Shown here in pieces: positions 35,930-45,551 of a DNA stretch of 64,000 bases. Every line of letters starts with the position of its first letter. Within the stretch, counting starts at the first letter, position 1. Both the position numbers and the translations under genes were made by a program. The stretch is taken from positions 62,001 through 126,000 of the forward strand of contig CAWITA010000035.1 of NCBI GenBank assembly GCA_963838835.1, read 5' to 3'. The DNA is from Bog-473 sp963838835 (GTDB lineage Bacteria; Actinomycetota; Acidimicrobiia; Acidimicrobiales; RAAP-2). The notes under the pieces are model-generated. The model saw only the letters and a program-made list of their open reading frames with translations. It searched no databases and was not told the DNA's origin.

Positions 35930-36054
35930 GCCCACGCTGACAATTGGCACGTTCCGTGACCAACGTCCCACTCGGCGGTGGTTGGTCGACGTCCCCCGCC
36001 GGCGGATGGCGACATCTTGACCCGGGTCGGACCGGCATGATGTGGCACCGCGGG

Positions 36055-37191
36055 TCAGGTGGCGCCCAAGGCGTCGACAATGAGTGTGGCAGCCGCAGGA
36101 CACGCCTTTGTGAACCCAAAGAACGGACCGAAGTCACGGGTCGCAGTGAACCCGGGAAAGTAAAGACCCGCCATCGATGACTGCATGGACTCGTCGAGGA
36201 CTGGAAAGCCGTCGACAAGCTCAATCTCGGAGACGACTGGTTTGAGGTAGGGCACCTTGGGCAGATCGGCCTTGTACCCCGTGGCAAAAAGGACAAGGTC
36301 CGCCGCAAGCCGGTCGCCGCCCGAAAGAGTGACGCCGATCGTTCCGTCGTTTTCGACCGTTGTCTCGACCACTTGTGTTCTCGGCCAGCGATGGAAACGG
36401 TTGTCCGCCAGGCGGGGTGTGAGCCACCACTCGAGCGTCAGGCGACCGACTTCCCAGAACTTCCGGGAGATTCTGTTCTGCTCGCCGGGCGGAAGGGTGC
36501 GCCACCAACCGGGAACCTTGAGGGTTGCGTCCACGTAGTCGTCAACGAATTTCCAGCTCACGCGCTCGAAGCGGGGGTAGTCGTGGCGATGAACGATGTC
36601 CACCCGTGCCGCGCCATGCTCGCCTATCAGCGCGGCCCATTCGTAGGCGCTTTGGCGGCCGCCGATGACGAGCACCCGTGCCCCGGCCAGATCCTCAAAG
36701 CGAGTGCGGTTGCAGGTGTGCACCGCGACGCCTCCGGGCAGCTTCTCGGCCCAGTCGGGGGACTGGGGGAAGTAGCAGAGGCCAGGAGCGGCCACGACAC
36801 GGTCCGCTGCGATCTGGGCCCCGTCGTCGAGCGACGCCACGAACGAACCGTCCCGCCGGTCAAGCCGGGACACGAGCTGGTCCCGAACCGCAACACCCTT
36901 TTGGGCTTGGAACCACGAGGCGTAGGCCAGGAATACGTCGACAGGGACCGGGTCAAGATCGGCCGGAGAAAGCCGCCGATCCTCGACGAAAGCCTTGAAG
37001 GTGTGGATGCCCGACGCGTCAAGGTGCCAATCGGTCCCCGACCGCAGGAACATGCCGGCGGGCATATGGTCCGTCCAAAAGTTCAAGGGACGACCGACGA
37101 CAACGGTGTCGATCCCGAACTCGAGCGCCCTGGCCGCGACCGCGAGGCCGTATGGCCCGGCGCCCACCACCAACAGCGAGGTCGTGTCCAC
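36055..37191 (-). CDS. FAD/NAD(P)H-dependent monooxygenase-like protein
   Basis: 378 aa with two dinucleotide folds: FAD motif GAGPYGLAVAARA at residue 9, and NADPH-binding VLVIGGRQSAYEWAAL at about 170. FATGYKADL near residue 320 is the ATG motif of N-hydroxylating and flavin-containing monooxygenases. It probably oxygenates an amine or a ketone; no substrate clue is present. An AGGAGGGG Shine-Dalgarno precedes the GTG at 37191. It is divergent from nothing obvious and monocistronic. Confidence 0.78.
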   Translation of the reverse strand: MDTTSLLVVGAGPYGLAVAARALEFGIDTVVVGRPLNFWTDHMPAGMFLRSGTDWHLDASGIHTFKAFVEDRRLSPADLDPVPVDVFLAYASWFQAQKGVAVRDQLVSRLDRRDGSFVASLDDGAQIAADRVVAAPGLCYFPQSPDWAEKLPGGVAVHTCNRTRFEDLAGARVLVIGGRQSAYEWAALIGEHGAARVDIVHRHDYPRFERVSWKFVDDYVDATLKVPGWWRTLPPGEQNRISRKFWEVGRLTLEWWLTPRLADNRFHRWPRTQVVETTVENDGTIGVTLSGGDRLAADLVLFATGYKADLPKVPYLKPVVSEIELVDGFPVLDESMQSSMAGLYFPGFTATRDFGPFFGFTKACPAAATLIVDALGAT

Positions 37192-37502
37192 AAGCCCCTC
37201 CTTTCGCCCAGAGCCCGCTCCAGCTTACGGTTGACTGATCGGCGCAGTCGGAGCTCGCCGTGATCGTTGTACCGCCCCGCACCGCAGCGGGAAACCGGCG
37301 GCCAGCCGCCTTGTCCTCGTTGTCGTCAAACGAGGAGGGCGCGAACACCGCCTCTCCCCCGGTTGCAGTCGGCCCGCCCGGCAACCTCGCGCGACGCGGA
37401 GATCGAAAACAGTCAGTTCCCCGACACCGAAAGTGAACGGACCATCCATCCTTTTGTTTCAGGCCGGATGAGGCATCCACGCGAGATGCCCGGACCCAGT
37501 CC

Positions 37503-39798
37503 TCACTGCGAGGCGAGAATGGCAGCCACCTCCGCAACCGGGTCGCGCACGACCGGACCCGTGGCCGTCACCTCCGCCCGGACGATGGTGCCGTTGAACG
37601 CGAACGGCGCCTCGTAGTCGCTTCCCACCGCAGGCCCCCATTCGTAGCCGCAGGTGAGCCCAATCATCACCTCGTTGAAGGCCACGGGGGTGAAGCGCTC
37701 CACCGCGCCGGTCCCGACCACCACGCCGTCTTGCACGAGCGTGGCCAGACCCCCGAGCGCCTCGTCTTTCTCGAAGCGGAAGGCCACCTCGTGGCGGCCC
37801 GAACTCAGTGCTGTGTCGGCCACGACCTCATAGAGACGCTGGCCGTGCAGGTTGTGCACGTAGCGCAGCCGGCCGTCGACGACATGGAGGGACCAGCCGC
37901 CGAGTGCGCACCCGAGCGCCAGCAGGGTGCCCGACGCAACGACGCCCTCGGGGACCTCGAGGGTGAGCTCCACGGCGTGGGAGCGGTTGCGCACGTCGAC
38001 GGCCACCCACTCGGGCACCGGAGCGCCGCCCTGGAAGTAGCGATAGGTCCCTTGGGGGCGCCGGCGGTCGTGCTTGTGTGCGATGGCCTCGAGCACCCGG
38101 TTGTCGAGTGGGAGCACGTCGTTACGCCGCGCCTCCTCCCACCACAAGTCGACGAGCTCGGCGACCTTTTCGGGGAAATCGGCGGCGAGGTCACGTGACT
38201 CCGAGACGTCGTCGGCCACGTGATAGAGCTCCCAGACGTCGTCCTCCCAGGGTGCGTTCGACCGCAAACCGTCGTCGTAGATCGGACCGACCGGGTGGTA
38301 CGTCACCGCCTTCCATCCGTCGTGGTAGATGGCACGTGAGCCGAGCATCTCGAAGTGCTGGGTGCGGTGCCGGCCAGCCTCCTCCTCTCCTCCATCGCCG
38401 AGCACGTAGGCGAAGCTGGTGCCGTCGAGGTGCGACTGGGCGATGCCATCGATGTCGAGTGGCGGCGCAAGGCCGACCAGCTCGAGCACCGTGGGCACGA
38501 TGTCGATTGCATGCGCGTACTGCCGGCGTACGCCACCGCCTTCGGCGGCCTGCCGGCGGGCGGGCAGCCGGACGATGCAGGGATCGGCCACGCCGCCCTC
38601 GTGGACCTCGCGCTTCCATCGCTTGAACGGAGTGTTCCCCGCCATGGTCCATCCCCAAGGGTAGTTGTTGTGGCTGAGCGGCCCACCGATCTCGTCCAGC
38701 CGGTGGTACATCTCCCCCACGCCGACGCCCTCGAAGTTCGACAGACGGCCCTCGTTGATGGTCCCGTCCTTGCCGCCTTCGGAGCTCGCACCGTTGTCCG
38801 AGACGATGATCACCACGGTGTCGTCCGCGTCGCCCAGGTCCTCGATGAAGGCGAGCACCCGGCCGATCTGTTCGTCGGTGTAGGACAAGAAAGCGGCGAA
38901 GCACTCCATGAAGCGTTCGGCGAGGGTGCGCCGACGCTCGTCCAGGCTGTCCCAGGCCGGGACCCACGGTGGGCGCGGCGTGAGCGCGGTGCCCTCGGGA
39001 ACGATGCCCGTAGCGAGCTGGCGGGCGAAGGTCTCCTCGCGCCAGGTGTCCCACCCCTTGGCGAAGCGGCCCTTGTAGCGCTCAATCCACTCGGCCGGCG
39101 CGTGGTGGGGCGAGTGGCAGGCCCCGGTGGCGAAGTACAAGAAGAACGGCAGCTGGTCGTCGACGGCGCGCAGGTCGCCCAGGTACTCGATGGCCCGGTC
39201 CGCCAGATCTGCGCTGAGGTGGTACCCCTCGTCGAGTGAACGCGGCGGGCGCACGGCGTGGTTGTCGTGGTAGAGCGCGGGCACGAACTGGTGGGTCTCA
39301 CCGCCGTGGAAACCGTACCAGCGATCGAAGCCGCGCCCGAGAGGCCACGTCGCCCGCGAGTTCGCCATGTTGGTCTCGTCCTCGGGGCTCAGGTGCCACT
39401 TCCCCACCGCGTAGGTTGCGTAGCCGTTTGCCGCGCAGCATCTCGGATAGGAAGCCGTTCTCGCGGGGCGGTCGCCCCCAATAGCCCGGGAATCCGGTGG
39501 CCAGGTCGGCCACCCGACCCATACCGCTGCGATGGTGATTTCGCCCGGTCAACAAGCAGGCCCGCGTCGGGGAGCACAGGGCGGTGGTGTGGAAGTTGGT
39601 CAGTTGCACTCCCTCGGCGGCCACGGCGTCAATGGAGGGGGTCTCGATGTCGGACCCGTAGCAGCCGAGTTGGGCGAACCCGACGTCGTCAAGCACGATG
39701 AGCACCACGTTGGGCGCACCCTCGGGCGGGGCCGGCACGGGAGGCCACCACGGCTCCGAGTCGCGCCAGTCGTTGCCGATCTTTCCCTGGAATTCCAT
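37503..39798 (-). CDS. Arylsulfatase-type sulfatase, one frame break
   Basis: About 765 aa from ATG 39798 (MEFQGKIGNDW). NVVLIVLDDVGFAQLGCYG gives the metal-binding Asp pair. CSPTRACLLTGRNHH is the sulfatase signature, whose Cys becomes formylglycine. One extra G near 39436 breaks the frame; removing it yields LRANGYATYAVGKWHL with the catalytic Lys. HNNYPWGWTMAGNTPFKRWK and VVIIVSDNGASSEGG follow. A 200-residue C-terminal beta-rich domain ends the protein. No signal peptide, so it is probably cytoplasmic; no maturation enzyme is nearby. Confidence 0.85.
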
Positions 39799-40235
39799 TC
39801 GTGCCACGCTCCGTATTCCCCGTTTGTCGGTGTCGAGACAGCTTGGCATTTCGGCTGATGCACACGCACATGGCGGCGCCATGAGGCCGGCCTTCCGGCT
39901 CAGCCTCGCCTCGGACGCCTGACCAGATCTCCGCCACAATTCGGGCACACCCCACCCATCTCGTGAGCGCAGCTCACGCAGAACGTGCATTCGTAGCTAC
40001 AGATGGTGGCGGGTCCATTGTCACTCAAGCCTGTCTTGCAGCGTTCGCACTCTTGGCGCATTTCCAGCATGGTCGGTATCTGATCACAGAAGCTTCGACC
40101 CCTCGCAAACGGTCTTTTGGAGGAGGTCTCTCGTGCAGACCAGTTAGTCTGTGGGGTCCGCGATGGGCGCTACGAGTGGCGTTGCACAGCGCCCATAAGC
40201 TCTGCCTCGACAACCATCACGAAGGGGTTTCATCC
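39799..40235. other. Divergent intergenic region, sulfatase versus esterase
   Basis: 437 bp without a supported gene. Lower GC than its neighbours between 39960 and 40140. Only the esterase Shine-Dalgarno (GAAGGGG at 40221-40227) could be identified. Confidence 0.5.
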
Positions 40236-41210
40236 ATGGTTCTTATCGCAGCCCGGGAGATACCGGTACCCGACTCGGTCAGCAAAGAGGCGCAAGCCAT
40301 CTTGGGAATGGGCCGGCTGGGGCCGCCCCCGAGGGATCTACCTGCACTGGACGACGTCGAGGGATGGAAGACATACGTCGCGGAGACAGACGGCTTCGTG
40401 CGTTCGATGGTCGGTGATGCGACCGAGGGCTTCGCCGGGAGAATCGATGTGCGAGACGTCGGTCCGTGCCCCCTCTATGTGGTGACCCCCGATGGAGTTA
40501 CAGACGATGATCGCCGAGTGTTCTTCGACATTCACGGCGGCGCTTGGGTCCTCGGCGGCGGTGAGCTATGCAAGAGAACGACGATCGCCTCGGCCAATGC
40601 GATCCGAGCCCGCACGTGGTCGGTGGACTACCGGATGCCTCCTGACCACCCGTTCCCGACGCCTCTGGACGACTGCCTCTCGGCATACCGGATGCTTTTG
40701 GACGAGCGCCAGCCAAGCGAGATCATCGTGGGCGGGACATCTGCCGGGGGCAACCTCGCGGCGGCGCTGATCCTCAAGGCCCGCGATGAAGGACTTCCCC
40801 TTCCCGCAGCCGTCATCTTCAACACCGGTGCGTTCGACCTTACGGGTTCGGGCGACTCTTGGCGGGTCAACGACGGTCTCGATAACGTCCTGTCGGGCCC
40901 CGTCGAGCCGTGCACCGAGCTCTACGCGGGAGGCCATGACCGCCGAGATCCCTATATTTCACCGCTGTTCGGTGATCTCACCGGATTTCCTCCCGCGCTT
41001 TTTCTGACCGGCACGCGCGACCGGCTCCTCTCGGACAATGTACGAATGCACCGAGCGCTGCGAAAGGTGGGAACTGACGCCGAGCTCCACGTGTGGGAAG
41101 CGGCCGGTCACGGAGGCTTCCTTGGCATGGCGCCAGAGGACGCCGAGCGATTCGACGAGCTGCGGCGTTTTGCAGAGGCGTACCTCGGTTCAAGCCAACG
41201 TGGTAGATGA
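40236..41210 (+). CDS. Alpha/beta hydrolase, hormone-sensitive-lipase (HSL) family
   Basis: 324 aa carboxylesterase. Oxyanion-hole motif HGGAWVLGGG (about residue 90), nucleophile Ser in VGGTSAGGNLAAAL (about 165), acid Asp in LTGTRDRLLSD and His in EAAGHGGFLGM. Cytoplasmic, no signal peptide. It hydrolyses short-chain or bulky esters in most family members. ATG 40236 is chosen for the GAAGGGG ribosome site 8 nt upstream. Confidence 0.85.
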   Translation: MVLIAAREIPVPDSVSKEAQAILGMGRLGPPPRDLPALDDVEGWKTYVAETDGFVRSMVGDATEGFAGRIDVRDVGPCPLYVVTPDGVTDDDRRVFFDIHGGAWVLGGGELCKRTTIASANAIRARTWSVDYRMPPDHPFPTPLDDCLSAYRMLLDERQPSEIIVGGTSAGGNLAAALILKARDEGLPLPAAVIFNTGAFDLTGSGDSWRVNDGLDNVLSGPVEPCTELYAGGHDRRDPYISPLFGDLTGFPPALFLTGTRDRLLSDNVRMHRALRKVGTDAELHVWEAAGHGGFLGMAPEDAERFDELRRFAEAYLGSSQRGR

Positions 41211-41557
41211 TCAGAGAGCCAGAAGACCGCCACTGAACACCGGGTCGGCGGCCCACTCCGGACACGATCCATAGGGCGGAGTGGACCTTCGCCATTCGAC
41301 CCCTAGGCCTTTGCCGGCGAGCACACTGGTTGTCCGACCTGGCCGCCTCAGTTCAGGCGAAGCGGCCCAGATCCAAGGAAAGGAACCTCTCACCCGGGTC
41401 GTCACGTCACCAGCGGGCTGCGGAAACTCGGACAAGGCCGCCGGCCATCTGGCATCGAAAACCGAGGTAACCGGATCCTTACCTGCTGTGAACCCGTGGC
41501 GGTTCAGTGCATCGAACAGCACTCAAAGGAGCTTGCCGCTCACGAGGCGACGATAGT
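41211..41557. other. Convergent intergenic region
   Basis: 347 bp between convergent genes. Short frames on both strands have no recognisable content. No hairpin with a T-tract was found. Confidence 0.45.
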
Positions 41558-42712
41558 TCAGGAATAGGGCCCCGACGGTTGTCCGTCGACGCGGCGCTCA
41601 TCGCGGTCGGCGCGCAGCGCATCGACCTCTGCGAGGAGTGCGGAGACCATCCAAGCCGGCAGCTTCGTTCCCCGCATGTCCGCGCCTTGCAATGCTTGAC
41701 GAATCCGCTGTTCACGATCAGGCGTCAGTCGTGGATGCTCCAACGTGAACGGCTCGCTGCCCCGATACGTCGCAGAACCGGGCTGTCGCGAATTGCAGTA
41801 GGTCTCGATCATCAACCGATATCGCTGGGCGATGACATCCACAGCCTCTCGTCGCTCGGTCCGTCCCGCGAGCAGGTCCTCCAAGGCGGAATCCCATATG
41901 GTGCGGCCAACTGCAAACCCGGCAAACCCCGGGAGTGGAGCAGCCACTTCCAGCCAATGCTCGACCTCTCCGATGGGAGCGTTTCGCCCGAGAACGATGC
42001 ATTCGGCCGGGCAGTCCGTGTCGGCTGCGACGCTGCGCAGGACGACCTCTGCTCCCTCGGCGGAGTCATAACCTTCGAGTTTCCAGATGGTCGGACGAAC
42101 CCCTCCTTGTCGCAGTGACTGAATCGCGGCGGCCGTCAGATTCGGCCGGGCCCGCAGGTCGAAATGAAGCTGGTCCTCGTACTCCGAAAGCTGTTCTCGT
42201 GTCGGGGGCACTAAGAGCTCGAAGAGCCACTGTCGACCCACATCGTCCCCCCACTGCGTGATTTCCCGCAGTCGACCGATCTGTGTTTGCTGGTCGTCCT
42301 GGTCATCGCCCGGGTTGAAGCGAACCAAGACCTTGAAGTAGTCCGGATCGAAGGCTTCAACGTGCTCCGGGAACCGTTCGCCGTACTCGAGCGCGAAGAG
42401 CTTGGTTCCGCTGCGCTCGATGGGCATCGCGAGCACGAAACCGTCTGCCTTGGCTCGCCGAGCCACCTGACTGCCCAACTCCTCGTCGACGAGCACTCCG
42501 GCCCGGCCGGTCGGGAGCTCCTTCTCAGCTGCCTGGCAAGCTCCTTCGTAGATCACCATCTTGGCGTCGCGCATCCTCGTCAGTTCCTCAGCGCTGGGAG
42601 GTCCCGTGACTCCAAAGAGAGTCTTCGCGAAGCTGGCCCGGTGGTCCATGGCGAGGATGAAAAGCGGTGACTCTGCGGTGGCCTTGTACGGAGCGGAATT
42701 CGCGTCAACCAC
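41558..42712 (-). CDS. DUF2090 (IolC C-terminal type) sugar-phosphate aldolase-like protein
   Basis: 384 aa TIM-barrel protein. Opens with LFILAMDHRASFAKTLFG, the DHR block of the DUF2090 domain that forms the C-terminal half of some IolC proteins, where it acts as a 2-deoxy-5-keto-gluconate-6-phosphate aldolase. Further blocks are VLVDEELGSQVARRAKADGF, YFKVLVRFNPGDD, PTIWKLEGYD and GFAGFAVGRTIWDSAL. The Lys in WKLEG is a candidate Schiff-base residue. No inositol genes are beside it. GTG 42712 with TAGGGT 6 nt upstream suggests a leaderless mRNA. Confidence 0.75.
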   Translation of the reverse strand: MVDANSAPYKATAESPLFILAMDHRASFAKTLFGVTGPPSAEELTRMRDAKMVIYEGACQAAEKELPTGRAGVLVDEELGSQVARRAKADGFVLAMPIERSGTKLFALEYGERFPEHVEAFDPDYFKVLVRFNPGDDQDDQQTQIGRLREITQWGDDVGRQWLFELLVPPTREQLSEYEDQLHFDLRARPNLTAAAIQSLRQGGVRPTIWKLEGYDSAEGAEVVLRSVAADTDCPAECIVLGRNAPIGEVEHWLEVAAPLPGFAGFAVGRTIWDSALEDLLAGRTERREAVDVIAQRYRLMIETYCNSRQPGSATYRGSEPFTLEHPRLTPDREQRIRQALQGADMRGTKLPAWMVSALLAEVDALRADRDERRVDGQPSGPYS

Positions 42713-42718
42713 GGATAG

Positions 42719-42724
42719 ACCCTA
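42719..42724 (-). promoter_or_regulatory. -10 box TAGGGT for a leaderless aldolase mRNA
   Basis: Minus-strand TAGGGT, then CTATCC, then GTG at 42712. Confidence 0.55.
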
Positions 42725-43003
42725 CGACTTTCCCCACCGAACCCGCAGGAGGAAGGCCAGCTCGCCCTCTCGATCGGCCGAGGCGGATCGTGCCAACATA
42801 AGACCCGAAGGACAGTCCGAAAGGACGTCAGCCGGATCTGCGGTCAAATCCAGCCCGGGCGGCACCCGCACGCTGACCGATTCTCCCTACGGAGCAGTCG
42901 ACCCGTCAACCGCCGGTCTCGATCCTCACCGCTCGGTCGGCGACATTCGCATCGTCCTCCAGCGACGCAACGACAAGAGGGCGCCGCCGCGAGATCTGGG
43001 CCC

Positions 43004-43032
43004 TTGAAATTGTACTAACCCTCTAGTACATT
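43004..43032 (+). promoter_or_regulatory. Promoter and YtrA-type operator of the GntR-ABC operon
   Basis: TTGAAA (43004-43009), 17 bp, TACATT (43027-43032), then 7 nt and ATG 43040. A perfect inverted repeat TGTACTA-N6-TAGTACA covers 43011-43030, that is, the spacer and most of the -10 box. Its symmetric TAC/GTA ends resemble operators of YtrA-subfamily GntR repressors. Repressor binding here would block RNA polymerase, giving autoregulation of the operon. Confidence 0.75.
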
Positions 43033-43039
43033 CGTACAA

Positions 43040-43441
43040 ATGAAGTCGGAGCCGACCATCGTGTTCCGGCTCGATCGCAAGTCCGGAGTACCGGCGTATC
43101 GCCAGGTGGTCGACCAGGTGCGCCAAGCCGTGCGACTGGGCATCCTTCGGCCCGGGGATCGGCTGCCCACGGTCCGTGAGGTGGTGAAGCAGATCGCCAT
43201 CAACCCCAACACCGTGCACCGTGCCTATCGGGATCTCGATACCCAAGGGCTCACCGAGGGCCGTCCTGGGAGCGGGACTTTCATCAGACGCTCCCTCTCG
43301 AAGGTGCCCGACCAACAGCCCCAACTCCAGCGCCAACTCGAGAAGTGGATGCGAGCGGCACGAGCTGCCGGCCTTGGCGATGAGGCCATCGCTGCGCTGG
43401 TCGCAGAGGCCACCGAGTCTTCGAAGAAGGAGGAGCCATGA
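43040..43441 (+). CDS. GntR-family repressor, YtrA subfamily
   Basis: 133 aa. An N-terminal winged helix (GVPAYRQVVDQVRQAVRLGI, GDRLPTVREVVKQIAINPNT) is followed by only about 60 residues of helices (QLEKWMRAARAAGLGDEAIA), the short C-terminus that defines YtrA types. These repress adjacent ABC exporter genes and sense cell-envelope stress or antibiotics. ATG sits at the predicted transcript start. Stop overlaps the next start (ATGA). Confidence 0.88.
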   Translation: MKSEPTIVFRLDRKSGVPAYRQVVDQVRQAVRLGILRPGDRLPTVREVVKQIAINPNTVHRAYRDLDTQGLTEGRPGSGTFIRRSLSKVPDQQPQLQRQLEKWMRAARAAGLGDEAIAALVAEATESSKKEEP

Positions 43442-44352
43442 CGGGTGTCGCTGCCCTCGAGACCGTGCAGCTCGGCAGGCGTTATCGCACGAAGTGGGGA
43501 CTGCGCGACTGTTCGCTCACCGTGGCGGAAGGGACGATCACCGGGCTGGTCGGTCCGAATGGCGCCGGGAAGTCCACGCTCCTGCGTTTGGCAGCGGGAC
43601 TCTCACGTCCAACAACGGGGAGCGTCAGCATCTATGGCGAGCCGGTCGAGCCGAACTCGACCCGCCATCTCAATCGAATTGGGTATTTCGATCAGCTCCG
43701 ACCCCTCTATCGGGGCCTCCGAGTCGAAGAAACCCTGCGACTCGGCCAAAAGCTCAACCAGCGGTGGGACGACAATGCGGCACGAGGATGGCTGAACGAG
43801 CTTGGCGTGCCACTTCGAGACAAGGTCGGACAGCTGTCCCTCGGCCAGCAAGCCGTCGTGGCGCTCTCGCTGTGTATGGGCAAGGATCCCGATCTGCTCT
43901 TACTCGATGAGCCTGTCGCGAGCCTCGATCCACTGGCTCGTCGTCAATTGCTCGAAACGCTGCTGGCCACGGTGGCCGATCGAGGCACAACTGTATTTCT
44001 CTCGTCGCACATTGTCAGCGAGCTTGAGCCGCTCTGCGACGACCTCATCCTCCTTTCGTCCTCGACTGTCCGCATCTCAGGATCCATCGAGACTCTGCTA
44101 CAGGAACACCGAGTCCTGATTGGCCCCAGTGATGAACCGATTCCACCTGGGGTCACGGTCGTTTCAACTCGGCGCGCCGCACGACAGTCGACCCATCTCG
44201 TGAAGGGTAAACCCGAGGGGACTCAACCGGGCTGGCAGGTGCTCAGACCAGATCTCGATGAGATCGTGCTCGCCTACCTCGCCGAACAATCGGTGAAGGC
44301 TGAGATCGAAACCACGAACCAGCACGTTTGGCAAGGCGGCGATGCGTCGTGA
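43438..44352 (+). CDS. ABC transporter ATPase of a YtrA-controlled exporter
   Basis: 304 aa. Walker A GPNGAGKST, signature LSLGQQAVVALSL (a variant of LSGGQ), Walker B LLLLDEPVASLDP, switch His in FLSSHIVSELEP. About 80 residues after the ATPase domain have no clear relatives. Q-loop region YFDQLRPLYRGLRV. Works with the permease encoded next; stop overlaps its GTG by 4 bp. Confidence 0.86.
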   Translation: MTGVAALETVQLGRRYRTKWGLRDCSLTVAEGTITGLVGPNGAGKSTLLRLAAGLSRPTTGSVSIYGEPVEPNSTRHLNRIGYFDQLRPLYRGLRVEETLRLGQKLNQRWDDNAARGWLNELGVPLRDKVGQLSLGQQAVVALSLCMGKDPDLLLLDEPVASLDPLARRQLLETLLATVADRGTTVFLSSHIVSELEPLCDDLILLSSSTVRISGSIETLLQEHRVLIGPSDEPIPPGVTVVSTRRAARQSTHLVKGKPEGTQPGWQVLRPDLDEIVLAYLAEQSVKAEIETTNQHVWQGGDAS

Positions 44353-45338
44353 TCTGGCTCGTCTGGCACCGTTCTCGGTTCCTTCTTGGAGTTGCTGTTC
44401 TGTTACTCGCAGCGCTGGCCGTGTGGATGCTGCTCGCTGGTCAAGCACTCCACGCGGCTGAGTCGAGCGGCCCCTGTCGCCGCGGCCTCCCGGGCTGCCA
44501 CATCTTGAGCGGGACCTTTTCGCTCTCGGATCAAGCGACCGTCATCAACTTCGTCCTGCTCTTCGTACCTTGCCTGCTCGGCATTCTTTTCGGAGCTCCG
44601 CTCGTGGCAGGTGAACTCGAGCACTACACGAACCGCCTGGCGTGGACGCAGGGCATCTCGAGGACACGATGGATCCTGGTCAAATGGGCTGTGTTGGCCC
44701 TGACCTTGGTTGGCCTCATCGCGCTGTTGACCCTTGTCAGTCAATGGTGGGCCGGTTTCGCCGTTGAACGAATCAGCGTGAACCTCTCAGAAAGCGCGGG
44801 GCGCCTGCAGCCTCTCCATTTCCCGATTACGGGCATCGCCATGGGCGCGTACACGTTGTTCGCCTTCGCCCTTGGATCCGCGCTCGGAGCCGTCTTCCGG
44901 AAGACTCCATGGGCGATTGTGGGCACCATCGTCGTGTACACCGCCGTCTCGCTTCTCTTGCTGCTGGTCGTGCGGCCGTCACTCGCGCCCCAGGTATTCC
45001 TCTCATCCTCTCCGGGACAAGGACCCGTCACCGTTGAGACGCTTCAGCACGAAGTTGGTGTCGAGCCGTGGAACCTGGGCTTTGGTTATCGCTTCCGCCC
45101 GGGTACTCCAACGAGCGGTGCTTCAGCGGCTGCTGTCGCCCAGCGTTGCGAAGACCAGAACTACAACGAAACGCCCTACTTGGATTGTCTGGCGGCACAT
45201 CGAGTGCAATCAGGCGCTAGTTACCAACCAGGCTTCCACTACTGGGAGCTTCAGTGGCGCGAGTCGGCAATCCTGGCGGCTACGGCTGGAGCGTTGCTGG
45301 GACTGACCGTCTGGTCCGTTCGACGATGGCGGGCGTAG
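44349..45338 (+). CDS. ABC-2-type permease
   Basis: 329 aa from GTG 44349. About six transmembrane helices (LLGVAVLLLAALAVWMLLAG, INFVLLFVPCLLGILFGAPL, WAVLALTLVGLIALLTLVSQ, YTLFAFALGSALGAVF, TIVVYTAVSLLLLLVV and a last one near the C-terminus). A large external loop with four cysteines lies between the last two. APLVAGELEHYTNRLAWTQG is typical of ABC-2 permeases. The exported substrate, perhaps a drug or peptide, is not identified. Confidence 0.78.
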   Translation: MIWLVWHRSRFLLGVAVLLLAALAVWMLLAGQALHAAESSGPCRRGLPGCHILSGTFSLSDQATVINFVLLFVPCLLGILFGAPLVAGELEHYTNRLAWTQGISRTRWILVKWAVLALTLVGLIALLTLVSQWWAGFAVERISVNLSESAGRLQPLHFPITGIAMGAYTLFAFALGSALGAVFRKTPWAIVGTIVVYTAVSLLLLLVVRPSLAPQVFLSSSPGQGPVTVETLQHEVGVEPWNLGFGYRFRPGTPTSGASAAAVAQRCEDQNYNETPYLDCLAAHRVQSGASYQPGFHYWELQWRESAILAATAGALLGLTVWSVRRWRA

Positions 45339-45551
45339 TGCGTGCCGAGGGTCTCAGAACACTCATCTGTGGCGCTCGCGACATGTCGGTCCCAGACGGG
45401 GCGCTCCAGACCCATTGGGTCAGTGGGCGCCTCGGAAGCCCCAGTTCGCGGTCAAGACAATCGGAGCGCCGATCGTGATCTAGAGTTGCCGGCTGCCGAT
45501 CGGATCGAGTTGCTCGAATCCGGGCAGCCGGCGTCGAAAGGAAGAGTCGGG

